Source: Gilvimarinus agarilyticus
GTDB taxonomy: Bacteria > Pseudomonadota > Gammaproteobacteria > Pseudomonadales > Cellvibrionaceae
Direction of reading: 5' to 3'
DNA: 32,006 bases
Assembly (NCBI RefSeq): GCF_000832015.1
Contig: NZ_JXCJ01000001.1
Coordinates: 3,809,900-3,841,905 of the forward strand
The position numbers and the translations under genes were made by a program. Within the stretch, counting starts at the first letter, position 1. Each line of letters starts with the position of its first letter. The notes under the pieces are model-generated. The model did no database searches. It was not told the origin of the DNA and saw only the letters and a list, made by a program, of their open reading frames with translations. Of this stretch, positions 7,273 to 17,047 are shown one piece after another.

Positions 7273-8058
7273 TTACTGTGTCATGCCAGTCGCAGCCTGC
7301 TCGGCGCGCTGACATATCGCGATAAATTCTTCTGCGTCTAGCGAGGCACCGCCTAACAGGGCGCCATCGATATCCGGCTCGGCAAACAAGCTCGAGGCGT
7401 TGTTGGCCTTAACGCTGCCGCCATAAAGTATTACTAAGTTCTCACCCTGTGCGCCAAACTGGTCGCGAATAAAGGTGTGAACCTCTTGTGCCTGCTGCGG
7501 GGTAGCAGTTTTGCCGGTACCCACGGCCCAAATGGGCTCGTATGCGACAATGGCTCGACTAAATGCCTCGAGTCCCGCAGCCTCAATGACCACCCGCAAC
7601 TGCTGACCAATGGTGTCTAGAGCTTGCCCCGCTGCGCGGGCCTGCTCTGACTCACCCACACATAGAATAGGCGTTAAGCCGTTTTCTTGCGCGGCCAAAA
7701 ACTGCTCGGCCACATACAAATCATTCTCTGATTGCATACGGCGGCGCTCATTATGCCCGACAATGGCATACTTACAGCCGATATCGGCCAACATCTGTCC
7801 CGAGATCTCGCCGGTGCAGGCACCGTTCGAGCGCGGGTTAAGACTTTGCGCGCCCGGCACCAGCGGGCTGGCGGCAGTTGCGTCTACCACTTGAGGCAGA
7901 TACAAAAACGGCGGACAAAGCGCTACATCAACGTACTGTAGCGGACACCAACCAGATAAAATTGCCTGTAGCAGCTGGTCGTTAACGGCGCGAGAGCCGT
8001 TCATCTTCCAGTTGCCGACGATCAACTTGCGCCGACCTCCTCTGGACTGCAATCCCAC
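7273..8058 (-). CDS. tpiA: Triosephosphate isomerase
   Basis: TIM-barrel enzyme interconverting dihydroxyacetone phosphate and glyceraldehyde-3-phosphate. Visible motifs are GNWKMNGS (catalytic Lys), VGHNERR (catalytic His), AYEPIWAVGTGK (catalytic Glu and loop 6) and YGGSVKANN (phosphate loop). The open frame extends to a TTG at 8121, which would add an unusual 21-residue leader. A GTG at 8058 has GGAGG 8 nt upstream and gives 261 residues, near the family norm. A later TTG preceded by AGGAGGT would give MIVGNWK. The motif usually written GHSERR has Asn in place of Ser here. The gene sits between glmM and secG, as in Pseudomonas. Confidence 0.95.
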   Translation of the reverse strand: MGLQSRGGRRKLIVGNWKMNGSRAVNDQLLQAILSGWCPLQYVDVALCPPFLYLPQVVDATAASPLVPGAQSLNPRSNGACTGEISGQMLADIGCKYAIVGHNERRRMQSENDLYVAEQFLAAQENGLTPILCVGESEQARAAGQALDTIGQQLRVVIEAAGLEAFSRAIVAYEPIWAVGTGKTATPQQAQEVHTFIRDQFGAQGENLVILYGGSVKANNASSLFAEPDIDGALLGGASLDAEEFIAICQRAEQAATGMTQ

Positions 8059-8149
8059 TTTGGTGCCCTCCGTAAAACGGCCGCCAATGGTATCCGAACA
8101 GCCTTCAAGATACAACGGCAAATTGCCCTATAATCCGTAGCTTACGCGA

Positions 8150-9487
8150 CTAATTAAGCGCCTTTTCCACCTCGTCGGCCAGCTGCTGAGCCAGCGCCTT
8201 TACCTCGGCGCGGTCTTCGCCCTCTACCATTACCCGAACCACAGGCTCAGTGCCCGATGGGCGCAGTAAAACCCTGCCCCGCTCGCCCAGCTGTTTCTCT
8301 GTAGCGGCCACCGCGCTTTGCACGGCTGGATCGCTGTCTAAATCGACCTTTTTGACCCGATGCACGTTAATCATGGTTTGCGGCATCTTGGTCATGCCCT
8401 GCTTGGCGCTGTTAAGGCTTTTGCCCATCGCGTCAATTGCCAGCAATACTTGCAGAGCCGAAATAATGCCGTCACCGGTGGTGGTAACATTGCCACACAC
8501 GATATGCCCCGAGGACTCGCCACCCAGCGACCAGTTGTTATTACGCATGGTCTCGATGACGTAACGGTCGCCGACTTTCGCCCGCGCGAAGGGGACACCT
8601 AGTTCTTTTAGGCCCAGCTCAAAACCAAAGTTACTCATCAGTGTGCCCACCACGCCGGGACACCCGCCACCAAACTGTTGCTGATAAGCTGCAATAATGT
8701 AGAGCAGCTCATCACCATCCACCACCTCGCCTTTGTGATCGACAAAAATCAGCCGGTCGCCATCGCCGTCAAAGGCGATACCCAAGTCGGCACCGACCTC
8801 TTGCACCTTTTCTTTAAGTGCCTCGGGGTTGGTCGAGCCGCAACTGCGGTTAATGTTGGTGCCATTGGGCTCGCAGGCAAAAGGAATAACCTTGGCGCCC
8901 AGCTCACTAAACACACTGGGAGCAATGTGGTAAGTCGCACCGTGGGCACAATCCACTACTATTTGCATACCAGAGAGCTTAAAGCCCCAGGGCATCGTTC
9001 CCTTACAAAACTCAATATAGCGGCCGGCCGCATCGGTAATGCGCCGCGCCTTACCCAGGCGCTCGGCGGTAATCATCGGCTGATCGAGCTGCTCTTCGAT
9101 GGCGTGCTCGATATCGTCCGGCAGCTTGGTGCCCTCAGCACTAAAAAACTTAATACCATTGTCAAAATAGCTGTTGTGCGAAGCGCTAATTACAATGCCT
9201 GCCTGCGCCTGAAAGGTGCGAGTAAGGTAGGCGATACCCGGGGTGGGCATAGGCCCCAACAAGCCAACATCCACACCGGCGTTAATTAAACCCGCCTGCA
9301 ACGCCGACTCAAACATGTAACCTGAGATCCGGGTGTCTTTACCGATTAAGATCAAACCCGGCCCATCGTAGCGGTCTACCAACACTCGGCCAGCCGCCCA
9401 GCCAAGCTTAAGCATAAAGTCAGGAGTAATCGGCGATTCGCCCACACGCCCGCGAATTCCGTCAGTACCAAAATATTTACGACTCAT
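8150..9487 (-). CDS. glmM: Phosphoglucosamine mutase
   Basis: A 445-residue protein, the same length as in E. coli. It converts glucosamine-6-phosphate to glucosamine-1-phosphate for UDP-GlcNAc and hence peptidoglycan and LPS synthesis. It begins [13 protein letters not shown], carries the phosphoserine motif [12 protein letters not shown] (SHNP is commoner), the metal loop DGDGDR, the sugar loop GGESSGH and the phosphate-binding [12 protein letters not shown]. The ATG overlaps the folP stop as ATGA, so the two are probably translationally coupled. Downstream, 91 nt separate it from the preferred tpiA start. Confidence 0.98.
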   Translation of the reverse strand: MSRKYFGTDGIRGRVGESPITPDFMLKLGWAAGRVLVDRYDGPGLILIGKDTRISGYMFESALQAGLINAGVDVGLLGPMPTPGIAYLTRTFQAQAGIVISASHNSYFDNGIKFFSAEGTKLPDDIEHAIEEQLDQPMITAERLGKARRITDAAGRYIEFCKGTMPWGFKLSGMQIVVDCAHGATYHIAPSVFSELGAKVIPFACEPNGTNINRSCGSTNPEALKEKVQEVGADLGIAFDGDGDRLIFVDHKGEVVDGDELLYIIAAYQQQFGGGCPGVVGTLMSNFGFELGLKELGVPFARAKVGDRYVIETMRNNNWSLGGESSGHIVCGNVTTTGDGIISALQVLLAIDAMGKSLNSAKQGMTKMPQTMINVHRVKKVDLDSDPAVQSAVAATEKQLGERGRVLLRPSGTEPVVRVMVEGEDRAEVKALAQQLADEVEKALN

Positions 9488-10377
9488 TGTTGTTTCGTCT
9501 CCTTCTCACCCCGCCCACTTTGCAGGGCTAGGTGAACATTAATCATATCGGCCGTGGCGGCCACATCGTGGACCCGTACAATATTGGCTCCACGCAACAC
9601 ACTCTCGTGGGCCAGCGCGAGGGAACCCGGCAAGCGCTCGCTCACTTCGCGCCCCAACAACTTACCCAGCAACGACTTACGCGACAGTCCCACCAACAGC
9701 GGCAGCCGGTAGCGCTGAAACTCAGCCAAATGACGCAACAGTGTTAAATTTTGCTCGAGGGATTTGCCAAACCCAAACCCCGGGTCCAGCATGATGTTGC
9801 CGGGCGCTATGCCCACTTCGGCACAAGCCTGTAAACGTTGGGCAAAAAATTCATGCACTTCGGTCAAAACATCCGGGTAGGTTTGCTGGCGCGTCATAGT
9901 CCCCGGCTCGCCCCGCATATGCATCAAGCACACCGGCAGCCCGGTTTGCGCTGCGGCCTGTAGCGCGCCGTCGCGTCGCAGGGCCCGCACATCGTTAATC
10001 AAACCGGCACCGGCCGACTCCGCTTCACGCATTACCACCGGGCAACTGGTATCCACAGACACCAAAGCTCCCAGCTCTTTGGTAATGGCCTCAATCACCG
10101 GCACCACCCGATCCAGCTCCTCGGTTTGCGTCACAGGTGTCGCGCCTGGCCGGGTAGACTCGCCTCCGACATCAATTATATTGGCGCCCTCGACCAGCAT
10201 TTGCCGTGCACGCTGTAACACTAAGGCGATATCAAGCGAGGCGCCCTGATAATAACTGCCTCCGTCGGAGAAGGAATCTGGGGTCGCATTAAGAATACCC
10301 ATCACTAAGGGGCGCGAAAAATCGAGCTCGTGATTGGCGCAGTTAACAGCGGCAGGAACAAATGAAGAATGCGGCAT
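9484..10377 (-). CDS. folP: Dihydropteroate synthase
   Basis: This folate-pathway enzyme condenses p-aminobenzoate with hydroxymethyl-dihydropterin diphosphate. It carries [16 protein letters not shown] (N-terminal pterin motif), [39 protein letters not shown] and [14 protein letters not shown]. The ATG at 10377 gives 297 residues; a TTG at 10395 would add six, and neither has a clear ribosome binding site. A strong terminator stands between ftsH and this gene, so folP-glmM may have its own promoter in the short gap 10378-10433. Confidence 0.96.
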   Translation of the reverse strand: MPHSSFVPAAVNCANHELDFSRPLVMGILNATPDSFSDGGSYYQGASLDIALVLQRARQMLVEGANIIDVGGESTRPGATPVTQTEELDRVVPVIEAITKELGALVSVDTSCPVVMREAESAGAGLINDVRALRRDGALQAAAQTGLPVCLMHMRGEPGTMTRQQTYPDVLTEVHEFFAQRLQACAEVGIAPGNIMLDPGFGFGKSLEQNLTLLRHLAEFQRYRLPLLVGLSRKSLLGKLLGREVSERLPGSLALAHESVLRGANIVRVHDVAATADMINVHLALQSGRGEKETKQQ

Positions 10378-10427
10378 GGGTTTTATATTTAACAAGTACT
10401 TACTTATCGTGAGCTGGCGACACCCAG

Positions 10428-10457
10428 AAACAAATAACCCCGCAAAAGCGGGGTTAT
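10428..10457 (-). terminator. Intrinsic terminator after ftsH
   Basis: Ten-bp perfect stem ATAACCCCGC (10434-10443) / GCGGGGTTAT (10448-10457) with a 4-nt loop. On the minus strand it is followed by TTGTTTC, with T-rich bases also at the end of the stem. It lies 16 nt beyond the ftsH stop codon. Confidence 0.8.
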
Positions 10458-10473
10458 GGGGCGACGGGGCTGA

Positions 10474-12405
10474 TTAGTGGTCTTCAGCCGGGCCGCCAAT
10501 GGGGCCAGATTTACCTTCTTTAGGCGCCTCATCAGTGCTATCGCTGACACCACCACCTCCGATGTGACTATTAAAGTCGCCATCGTGCCAATCCCGTGGC
10601 GGGCGCACTTTACGGCGCGCCATTAAGTCGTCTACCTGCTCAGCATCGATGGTCTCATACTCCATCAAGGCGTCTTTCATAGCCTCTAGGATATCGCGGT
10701 TATCGTGCAGTAATTGCTCGGCGCGCTTATAGCAGCGGTCGACAATCTGGCGCACTTCCTGATCGATCAGCTTAGAGGTCTCACCTGAGTAATTAATTTG
10801 CCCGGAGCCCGGCATAACACCTTCGTCTTCACCATAGTGCAACGGGCCAAGTTTTTCGGACAAACCCCACTTGGTGACCATATTGCGCGACAGCTCGGTG
10901 GCCCGCTCAATATCATTGGAGGCGCCCGTGGTGATGCCGTCGTCACCCAGCGTTATTTGCTCGGCGATACGGCCACCAAACAGGGTGCAAATGCTCGACT
11001 CAATCGAGCGGCGGCTCATACTGTACTTATCGCCCTCGGGCAAAAACTGAGTTACACCCAGCGCTCGACCACGGGGGATAATGGTGACCTTGTGAATCGG
11101 ATCGTGCTCGGGCACCAAGCGGCCAATAATGGCGTGGCCGGCCTCGTGGTAGGCGGTATTTTCTTTTTCCTTTTCGCTCATCACCATGGAGCGACGCTCG
11201 GCGCCCATCATGATTTTATCGCGCGCTTTCTCAAACTCTTCCATGCTCACCAGGCGCTTGTTAGCGCGGGCGGCAAACAGCGCGGCCTCGTTAACCAGGT
11301 TGGCCAAATCGGCGCCCGAGAAACCCGGCGTACCCCGGGCAATAACCGACGCCTCAACAGACTCAGAGATAGGCACTTTGCGCATGTGGACTTTCAGCAC
11401 TTGCTCGCGGCCGCGAATATCCGGCAAACCTACCACTACCTGACGGTCAAAGCGGCCGGGGCGCAACAGGGCTTTATCCAGCACATCAGGGCGGTTAGTG
11501 GCGGCAATCACAATAACGCCCTCACTGCCTTCAAAACCGTCCATTTCTACCAGCAACTGGTTAAGGGTCTGCTCACGCTCATCGTGACCGCCGCCATGAC
11601 CACCGCCACGGTGACGCCCAACGGCATCGATTTCATCAATAAAGATGATACAAGGGGCCTGTTTTTTAGCCTGCTCGAACATATCGCGCACGCGCGAGGC
11701 ACCCACACCAACAAACATTTCGACAAAGTCAGAGCCTGAGATCGAAAAGAAAGGCACTTTAGCCTCACCGGCAATGGCTTTCGCCAGCAAGGTTTTACCG
11801 GTACCCGGAGGGCCGGCCATCAACACACCACGTGGAATACGGCCACCAAGGCGCTGAAACTTACTCGGGTCGCGCAGATACTCGACCAGCTCTTGCACTT
11901 CTTCTTTGGCTTCATCCACACCGGCCACATCGGCGAATGTGGTTTTAATTTGATCCTCGCCCAACAGGCGCGCCTTTGACTTACCAAAGCTCATAGGGCC
12001 GCCGCGACTGCCGCCGGCGCCGCCTTGCATTTGGCGCATAAAAAATAAAAACACCGCAATGATGATTAAAATCGGGAAGCTGGCAATCAGCAGCTGGTAC
12101 AGCAGGCCGGGCTTTTCTGGCTCCAGAGCGGTGATTTTTACGTCGTGATAACGCAAATCTTCCATCAAGCCATTATCAGGAATTGACGGCATTTTGGTGA
12201 CAAATTCCGAACCATTCGAGGTTACACCGCGAATATCCGACTCTTGAATAGTGACTTCGCGCACCCCATCTTGCTCAACGGCGGTCACAAACTCCGAATA
12301 GCTCATGGCATTGGATTGTGCAGGCTGCTGAAAGCCCTGAAACACGCTGAATAAAACAGCGGCGATAATCAGCCACAAAATCAGATTTTTCGTCATATCG
12401 TTCAA
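10474..12405 (-). CDS. ftsH: ATP-dependent zinc metalloprotease FtsH
   Basis: A 643-residue inner-membrane AAA+ protease. It has a transmembrane helix at residues 5-22, a periplasmic domain, a second helix near 105-125, the Walker A GPPGTGKT (near residue 195), Walker B IIFIDEID, the second region of homology around [18 protein letters not shown], and the zinc motif HEAGH. The start is TTG at 12405, preceded by GAGGG at 7 nt, and it yields the conserved N-terminus [11 protein letters not shown]; the ATG three codons on lacks a site. It degrades membrane and regulatory proteins (LpxC and SecY in E. coli). rlmE, its usual upstream partner, is decayed here. Confidence 0.98.
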   Translation of the reverse strand: MNDMTKNLILWLIIAAVLFSVFQGFQQPAQSNAMSYSEFVTAVEQDGVREVTIQESDIRGVTSNGSEFVTKMPSIPDNGLMEDLRYHDVKITALEPEKPGLLYQLLIASFPILIIIAVFLFFMRQMQGGAGGSRGGPMSFGKSKARLLGEDQIKTTFADVAGVDEAKEEVQELVEYLRDPSKFQRLGGRIPRGVLMAGPPGTGKTLLAKAIAGEAKVPFFSISGSDFVEMFVGVGASRVRDMFEQAKKQAPCIIFIDEIDAVGRHRGGGHGGGHDEREQTLNQLLVEMDGFEGSEGVIVIAATNRPDVLDKALLRPGRFDRQVVVGLPDIRGREQVLKVHMRKVPISESVEASVIARGTPGFSGADLANLVNEAALFAARANKRLVSMEEFEKARDKIMMGAERRSMVMSEKEKENTAYHEAGHAIIGRLVPEHDPIHKVTIIPRGRALGVTQFLPEGDKYSMSRRSIESSICTLFGGRIAEQITLGDDGITTGASNDIERATELSRNMVTKWGLSEKLGPLHYGEDEGVMPGSGQINYSGETSKLIDQEVRQIVDRCYKRAEQLLHDNRDILEAMKDALMEYETIDAEQVDDLMARRKVRPPRDWHDGDFNSHIGGGGVSDSTDEAPKEGKSGPIGGPAEDH

Positions 12406-12584
12406 GGTATAACCCTCAATTTACATCGAATCGGGCGCTTGGCGCCGCCGTTAGCCGCTGACTTACGAAGAAAACCAACAAGCTCATATTAGTGACAATA
12501 GTCTTACAGTATAGCCCTGTCGATCAGGTTTGGGCTGCAAAATACCCTGTTAGTTCACAGGGTACTCCATTAAGCGAAAGATAT
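12406..12584 (-). promoter_or_regulatory. ftsH leader region with a terminator-like hairpin
   Basis: No gene is visible. On the minus strand a stem TACCCTGT/ACAGGGTA (arms 12543-12550 and 12557-12564) is followed by ATTTTGC, a modest terminator or attenuator after the decayed rlmE. Further down, GGCTATACTG offers a TATACT -10-like element that could begin an ftsH transcript of its own, but no matching -35 at the right distance is seen. Confidence 0.35.
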
Positions 12585-12871
12585 TTAGCCCTTAGTACCC
12601 TTGCCGACGATATAGACCTCGCCCTGAAAGGCTTTGACGACAGAGGCGTCAGGGCTCAGTAGGTCAGCGCCCCTTCAAGTAAATACACAGCGCGAGGTGA
12701 TCTGCCGTCTCTACTCATATTGGGGCCATATCCCAAATTACAAGGTCTACCGGCGAACCCGCGATAACGGCCGTCGGCCTAAAGCTCTTGGCCGTGCGGC
12801 TGCGATTACCTGAAGTTCAGAGCCTAGAAGTGCCCCTCGACTCCGGGTTTGCTACTTTTTGATCTAGCCAT
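12585..12871 (-). pseudogene. rlmE: Remnant of 23S rRNA U2552 2'-O-methyltransferase gene
   Basis: The stretch keeps recognisable pieces of RlmE in the right order on the minus strand but in different frames. Frame 1 starts MARSKSSKPGVEGHF then stops, which is the N-terminus (family: MARSKSS..RWL.EHF). Further on, GSPVDLVIWDMAP then stops; a one-base shift continues it as PNMSRDGRSPRAVYLLEGAL (family: SDMAPNMSG...RAMYL.ELAL). A third piece is LLSPDASVVKAFQGE joined to VYIVGKGTKG and a stop, so FVVKVFQGE and the C-terminal REVYIV are fused by an internal deletion. Total length is 287 bp against about 620 bp, and the SAM-binding DLGAAPGGW block is gone. It sits exactly where intact rlmE belongs, between divergent yhbY and ftsH. 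Confidence 0.85.
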
Positions 12872-12889
12872 AATAATTTGGATTTAGGG

Positions 12890-12895
12890 TACAAT
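12890..12895 (+). promoter_or_regulatory. -10-like element of yhbY
   Basis: TACAAT lies about 50 nt upstream of the yhbY start. No -35 close to TTGACA is found at 16-18 nt. The remains of the divergent rlmE start codon lie on the other side of this short region. Confidence 0.3.
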
Positions 12896-12945
12896 ACCCG
12901 CCCGCCAATGGGTGGCACGAAGTCTCGTAAAAGGTAACCTACGCT

Positions 12946-13248
12946 ATGTCCTCAAACTCCGAACGTAAAAAGCAGTTTCGCTCGCTCGGCCACAACTTAA
13001 AACCGATTGTGACCATCGCCGACAATGGCCTCAGCGAGGGCGTGCTGTCGGAGCTAAACCGCGCATTGGATGACCATGAGCTGATTAAGGTAAAACTGGC
13101 GCTGACCGAGCGCGAAGACCGGCAGCAAATCACTGAAGAAATCCGCAATTTGCCCAAAACCGAAGTTATTCAACAAATTGGCAAAGTGCTGTTACTGTAC
13201 CGCGGTGCGAAAAAACCTAACCCTAAGCTGTCCAACTTACTGCGCTAA
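12946..13248 (+). CDS. yhbY: YhbY-family RNA-binding protein (CRM domain)
   Basis: A 100-residue single CRM domain protein. SLGHNLKPIVTIADNGLSEGVL (about residues 11-32) is the typical beginning, with the GxxG-like loop of the family as NGLSEG, followed by the ELIKVKLAL strand and GKVLLLYR. YhbY binds 50S ribosomal precursors and helps assembly of the peptidyl-transferase region. It is transcribed divergently from the former rlmE and convergently with greA, the arrangement of pseudomonads. AAGG about 11 nt before the ATG is a weak ribosome binding site. Confidence 0.95.
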   Translation: MSSNSERKKQFRSLGHNLKPIVTIADNGLSEGVLSELNRALDDHELIKVKLALTEREDRQQITEEIRNLPKTEVIQQIGKVLLLYRGAKKPNPKLSNLLR

Positions 13249-13272
13249 AGCGGGCAACAGCAGGCGGGGCAT

Positions 13273-13318
13273 GGAGAACGAAAACGTTCCCCGTTCCCCG
13301 TTCCCCGTTCCCCGTTCC
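13273..13318 (-). repeat. Heptamer repeat (GGGGAAC on the minus strand) just after greA
   Basis: Plus-strand GTTCCCC occurs four times head to tail (13286, 13293, 13300, 13307), followed by GTTCC directly touching the greA stop codon. On the minus strand this gives four runs of four G separated by AAC, a canonical G-quadruplex pattern located at the 3' end of the greA mRNA. It is followed by an 8-bp hairpin (GGGGAACG/CGTTCTCC with one G-U pair, loop TTTT, 13273-13292). Together these may act as the transcript end in place of a normal terminator. Confidence 0.75.
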
Positions 13319-13795
13319 TTAAATATGCTCCACCTTGTCGATTTCGTACTCGACTTCTCCGCCTGGAGTCTTAACCACCACCACATCGCCCTCTTCTTTA
13401 GCGATTAGCGCTCTGGCAATGGGCGAGCTTATAGAGATTTTGTTGGCTTTCACATCCGCCTCGTCGTCACCGACAATGCGGTAGGTTTTCTCTTCATCGG
13501 TTTCGATATTGACAATGGTCACTGTAGTACCAAAGATCACCTTGCCCGTGGCAGGGATGGCTTTTACATCGATTACCTGAGAGTCCGCCAGTTTGCCTTC
13601 GATCTCTTGAATACGACCCTCACAAAAGCTTTGCTGCTCCCGCGCGGCATGGTATTCAGCGTTTTCTTTAAGGTCGCCGTGCTCACGGGCCTCAGCGATG
13701 GCCTCGATAATACGCGGGCGCTGGACTTTTTTAAGGTCGTCCAGCTCAGCACGCAAAGCCTCGGCACCCTCAACGGTCATAGGTACTTTTTTCAT
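13319..13795 (-). CDS. greA: Transcription elongation factor GreA
   Basis: A 158-residue protein of normal length. The N-terminal coiled coil (residues 1-75) contains [22 protein letters not shown] and the acidic tip motif around [19 protein letters not shown], whose acidic residues stimulate RNA cleavage by RNA polymerase. The C-terminal FKBP-like domain ends [14 protein letters not shown]. It rescues backtracked RNA polymerase. AAGGAGG stands 7 nt before the ATG, and the ATG overlaps the carB stop (ATGA), so it is the last gene of carA-carB-greA. Confidence 0.98.
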   Translation of the reverse strand: MKKVPMTVEGAEALRAELDDLKKVQRPRIIEAIAEAREHGDLKENAEYHAAREQQSFCEGRIQEIEGKLADSQVIDVKAIPATGKVIFGTTVTIVNIETDEEKTYRIVGDDEADVKANKISISSPIARALIAKEEGDVVVVKTPGGEVEYEIDKVEHI

Positions 13796-16700
13796 TGCGC
13801 GGCCTCCTTATGCAGATCTTGCAGGCGACGAACTTCAATGTCGCCACTGGCACGCAGCGCCATAGCCACCGCTTCACCACCAGCTAAGGTAGTGGTGTAA
13901 TAAACCCGGCGCGCTTCAGCGCTGCGACGAATGGACGATGAATCGCGTGTTGCCTGGCGCCCTTCAGTGGTGTTGATAATCAGGCTGATCTCGTCATTTT
14001 TGATCACATCAACCACATGCGGGCGGCCCTCACCCACCTTGTTAACCACATCGACTTCGATACCGGCGGCGCTCAGCACCTTAGCGGTGCCACGAGTGGC
14101 AACAATCGAAAAGCCCAGCTCCAACAGGTTTTTAGCGACATCAACCACGCCGTTTTTATCGACGTCGCGCACACTGATAAACGCGCGACCGCCCATAGGC
14201 AGTTTGCTGCCGGCACCCAGCTGGCTCTTACCGTAAGCTTCACCAAAAGTGGCGCCAACGCCCATGACCTCGCCGGTGGATTTCATTTCGGGGCCCAAAA
14301 TTGGGTCAACCGCCGGGAATTTGTTAAAGGGGAACACGGCCTCTTTAACGTGAAAGTGCTTGGGCACAATCTCTTTGGTAAAGCCTTGCTCAGCCAGAGA
14401 CACGCCGGCCTGACAACGGGCCGCCACTTTTGCCAAAGACACGCCGATACACTTGGACACGTAGGGCACGGTCCGTGAAGCGCGGGGGTTAACCTCAATG
14501 ACATAGATCTTGCCGTCCTGGTAGGCCAGCTGAGTGTTCATCAAGCCAACCACACCGAGCTCTAGCGCCATGGCTTTCACTTGTTCGCGCATCTCGTCCT
14601 GCACTTCGGCAGGCAGCGAGTACGGCGGCAGCGAGCAAGCCGAATCGCCCGAGTGCACACCACACTGCTCAATGTGCTGCATGATGCCGCCAATCACGAC
14701 TTCTTTGCCGTCAGACACCGCATCGATATCAACCTCGATCGCGGCACTCAAGAAGTGATCCAGCAACACCGGCGCATCTTCAGACACTTTTACCGCCGAA
14801 TGCATGTAGGTGCGCAACTCTTCTTCTTTATAAACAATTTCCATGGCCCGGCCGCCCAGTACATAGGACGGACGCACGACCAGCGGGTATCCCACTTTCT
14901 CGGCGCTAATCAGCGCCTCCTCGAGCGAGCGGACAATCGCATTGGGTGGCTGTAGCAGACCCAGGTCTTCAATCATCTGCTGGAACCGCTCACGATCTTC
15001 GGCGCGGTCGATGGCATCAGGGCTGGTACCGATAATCGGCACACCTTCGGCCTCCAGGGCGCGCGCTAGTTTCAGCGGCGTTTGGCCACCAAACTGCACA
15101 ATCACGCCTTTTGGCTGCTCTTTGTGCACAATTTCCAGCACGTCTTCCAGAGTTACCGGCTCAAAGTACAGGCGATCTGAGGTGTCGTAATCGGTGGATA
15201 CCGTCTCGGGGTTACAGTTAACCATAATGGTCTCGTAACCGTCATCGCGCATCGCAAGTGCCGCGTGCACACAGCAGTAATCAAACTCGATGCCTTGACC
15301 AATACGGTTGGGGCCACCGCCAATCACCAGGATTTTTGGCTTACCCGAGGGCTGGGCCTCACACTCTTCATCGTAGCTTGAGTACATATAAGCCGTTGAG
15401 GTGGAGAATTCGGCCGCACAGGTATCAACCCGCTTGTACACCGGGCGGATATTTTGCGCATGGCGCGCTGCACGCACCTTGGCCTCTTTAACACCCAGCA
15501 GCAGCGCCAAGCGCTTATCAGAGAAGCCTTTGCGCTTCAGCATGTACAAGTCTTCGGTGGTCAAATCGGCCAGCTTGGCTGCGCGCACTTTTTGCTCCAG
15601 CTCAATCAGCTCGCGCAACTGCTCCAAAAACCAGCGATCAATTTTAGAGGTTTCAAACACTTCATCGACGGTCATACCCAAGCGGAAGGCATCGCCCACG
15701 TACCAAATACGCTCGGCACCTGGAGTCGTCAGTTCGCGACGAATCCGCGCCGGGGTCTCTTCAGCCGATAAATCTAACTTAGATTCAAATCCAGCGGAGC
15801 CCACTTCCAAGCCGCGCAATGCTTTTTGCAGTGATTCCTGGAAGGTACGGCCAATGGCCATCACCTCACCCACAGATTTCATTTGGGTGGTTAAGCGAGC
15901 GTCGGCATCACCAAACTTCTCAAAGGTAAAGCGCGGTATTTTGGTCACCACGTAGTCGATAGAAGGCTCAAACGAGGCCGGGGTGGCGCCGCCGGTAATT
16001 TCGTTTTGCAGCTCGTCCAGCGTGTAGCCCACCGCCAACTTGGCGGCCACTTTAGCAATCGGGAAGCCGGTAGCCTTAGAGGCCAGTGCCGAGGAGCGCG
16101 ACACCCGCGGATTCATCTCAATCACCACCAAACGGCCGTTTTCGGGGTTAACCGCAAACTGTACGTTAGAGCCACCAGTCTCTACGCCGATCTCGCGCAG
16201 CACCGCCAAAGAGGCGTTACGCATAATTTGCAGCTCTTTATCGGTCAGAGTCTGGGCGGGTGCTACGGTGATGGAGTCACCAGTGTGCACGCCCATGGGG
16301 TCGAAGTTTTCAATCGAGCAGACGATGATGCAGTTGTCGTTTTTGTCGCGCACAACCTCCATCTCGTACTCTTTCCAGCCCAGCAGAGATTCGTCGATCA
16401 GAAGCTCATTAGTCGGTGATAAATCCAGCCCCCGGGCACAGATCTCTTCAAACTCTTCCCAGTTGTAGGCGATGCCGCCACCGGAGCCGCCCATGGTAAA
16501 TGAAGGGCGAATAATGACCGGGAAGCCAAACTTTTTCGGGACCTCTTTGGCCTCCTCCATCGAGTGCACGATGTCGGCGCGGGCGCACTCAAGGCCAATT
16601 CTTTTCATGGCCTTGTCAAACAAATCGCGATCTTCGGCCATATTGATGGCGTCTTCGTTGGCACCAATCAGCTCTACGCCGTACTTTTTCAGCACGCCGT

Positions 16701-17013
16701 GTTTGGCCAGATCGAGCGCACAGTTGAGCGCAGTTTGCCCCCCCATCGTGGGCAACACCACATCGGGGCGCTCTTTCTCGATGATTTTGGCAACGGTTTG
16801 CCACTCCACCGGCTCGATGTAAGTCGCATCGGCCATGGCCGGATCGGTCATGATGGTGGCCGGGTTAGAGTTCACCAGAATCACCCGGTAGCCCTCTTCG
16901 CGCAGCGCTTTACACGCCTGGGCGCCGGAGTAATCAAACTCGCAGGCTTGGCCGATCACAATCGGGCCTGCGCCGAGAATCAATACACTGCTAATGTCGG
17001 TACGCTTTGGCAT
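13792..17013 (-). CDS. carB: Carbamoyl-phosphate synthase large subunit
   Basis: A 1073-residue protein from the ATG at 17013 (GGAGAG upstream), the same length as E. coli CarB; the open frame to 17073 adds only a non-conserved leader. Two homologous ATP-grasp halves are visible, beginning [23 protein letters not shown] and [21 protein letters not shown]; both contain N-P-E/A-T and GGQTAL/GGQTPL stretches, and both have E-x-N-P-R motifs ([28 protein letters not shown]). The C-terminal allosteric domain ends the protein. It makes carbamoyl phosphate for arginine and pyrimidines with ammonia channelled from CarA. It follows carA by 34 nt and overlaps greA. Confidence 0.99.
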   Translation of the reverse strand: MPKRTDISSVLILGAGPIVIGQACEFDYSGAQACKALREEGYRVILVNSNPATIMTDPAMADATYIEPVEWQTVAKIIEKERPDVVLPTMGGQTALNCALDLAKHGVLKKYGVELIGANEDAINMAEDRDLFDKAMKRIGLECARADIVHSMEEAKEVPKKFGFPVIIRPSFTMGGSGGGIAYNWEEFEEICARGLDLSPTNELLIDESLLGWKEYEMEVVRDKNDNCIIVCSIENFDPMGVHTGDSITVAPAQTLTDKELQIMRNASLAVLREIGVETGGSNVQFAVNPENGRLVVIEMNPRVSRSSALASKATGFPIAKVAAKLAVGYTLDELQNEITGGATPASFEPSIDYVVTKIPRFTFEKFGDADARLTTQMKSVGEVMAIGRTFQESLQKALRGLEVGSAGFESKLDLSAEETPARIRRELTTPGAERIWYVGDAFRLGMTVDEVFETSKIDRWFLEQLRELIELEQKVRAAKLADLTTEDLYMLKRKGFSDKRLALLLGVKEAKVRAARHAQNIRPVYKRVDTCAAEFSTSTAYMYSSYDEECEAQPSGKPKILVIGGGPNRIGQGIEFDYCCVHAALAMRDDGYETIMVNCNPETVSTDYDTSDRLYFEPVTLEDVLEIVHKEQPKGVIVQFGGQTPLKLARALEAEGVPIIGTSPDAIDRAEDRERFQQMIEDLGLLQPPNAIVRSLEEALISAEKVGYPLVVRPSYVLGGRAMEIVYKEEELRTYMHSAVKVSEDAPVLLDHFLSAAIEVDIDAVSDGKEVVIGGIMQHIEQCGVHSGDSACSLPPYSLPAEVQDEMREQVKAMALELGVVGLMNTQLAYQDGKIYVIEVNPRASRTVPYVSKCIGVSLAKVAARCQAGVSLAEQGFTKEIVPKHFHVKEAVFPFNKFPAVDPILGPEMKSTGEVMGVGATFGEAYGKSQLGAGSKLPMGGRAFISVRDVDKNGVVDVAKNLLELGFSIVATRGTAKVLSAAGIEVDVVNKVGEGRPHVVDVIKNDEISLIINTTEGRQATRDSSSIRRSAEARRVYYTTTLAGGEAVAMALRASGDIEVRRLQDLHKEAAQ

Positions 17014-17047
17014 TTTCTCTCCAAAATCTGTTGCCAATCCCGAGGGA

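Noticed and set aside
10798-11739. 313-codon open frame on the plus strand
   Set aside because: It lies fully antisense to ftsH, follows its codon pattern, has no ribosome binding site and resembles no protein family.
13286-13318. CRISPR-like repeat
   Set aside because: The repeats are 7 nt head to tail without spacers, so it is a microsatellite.
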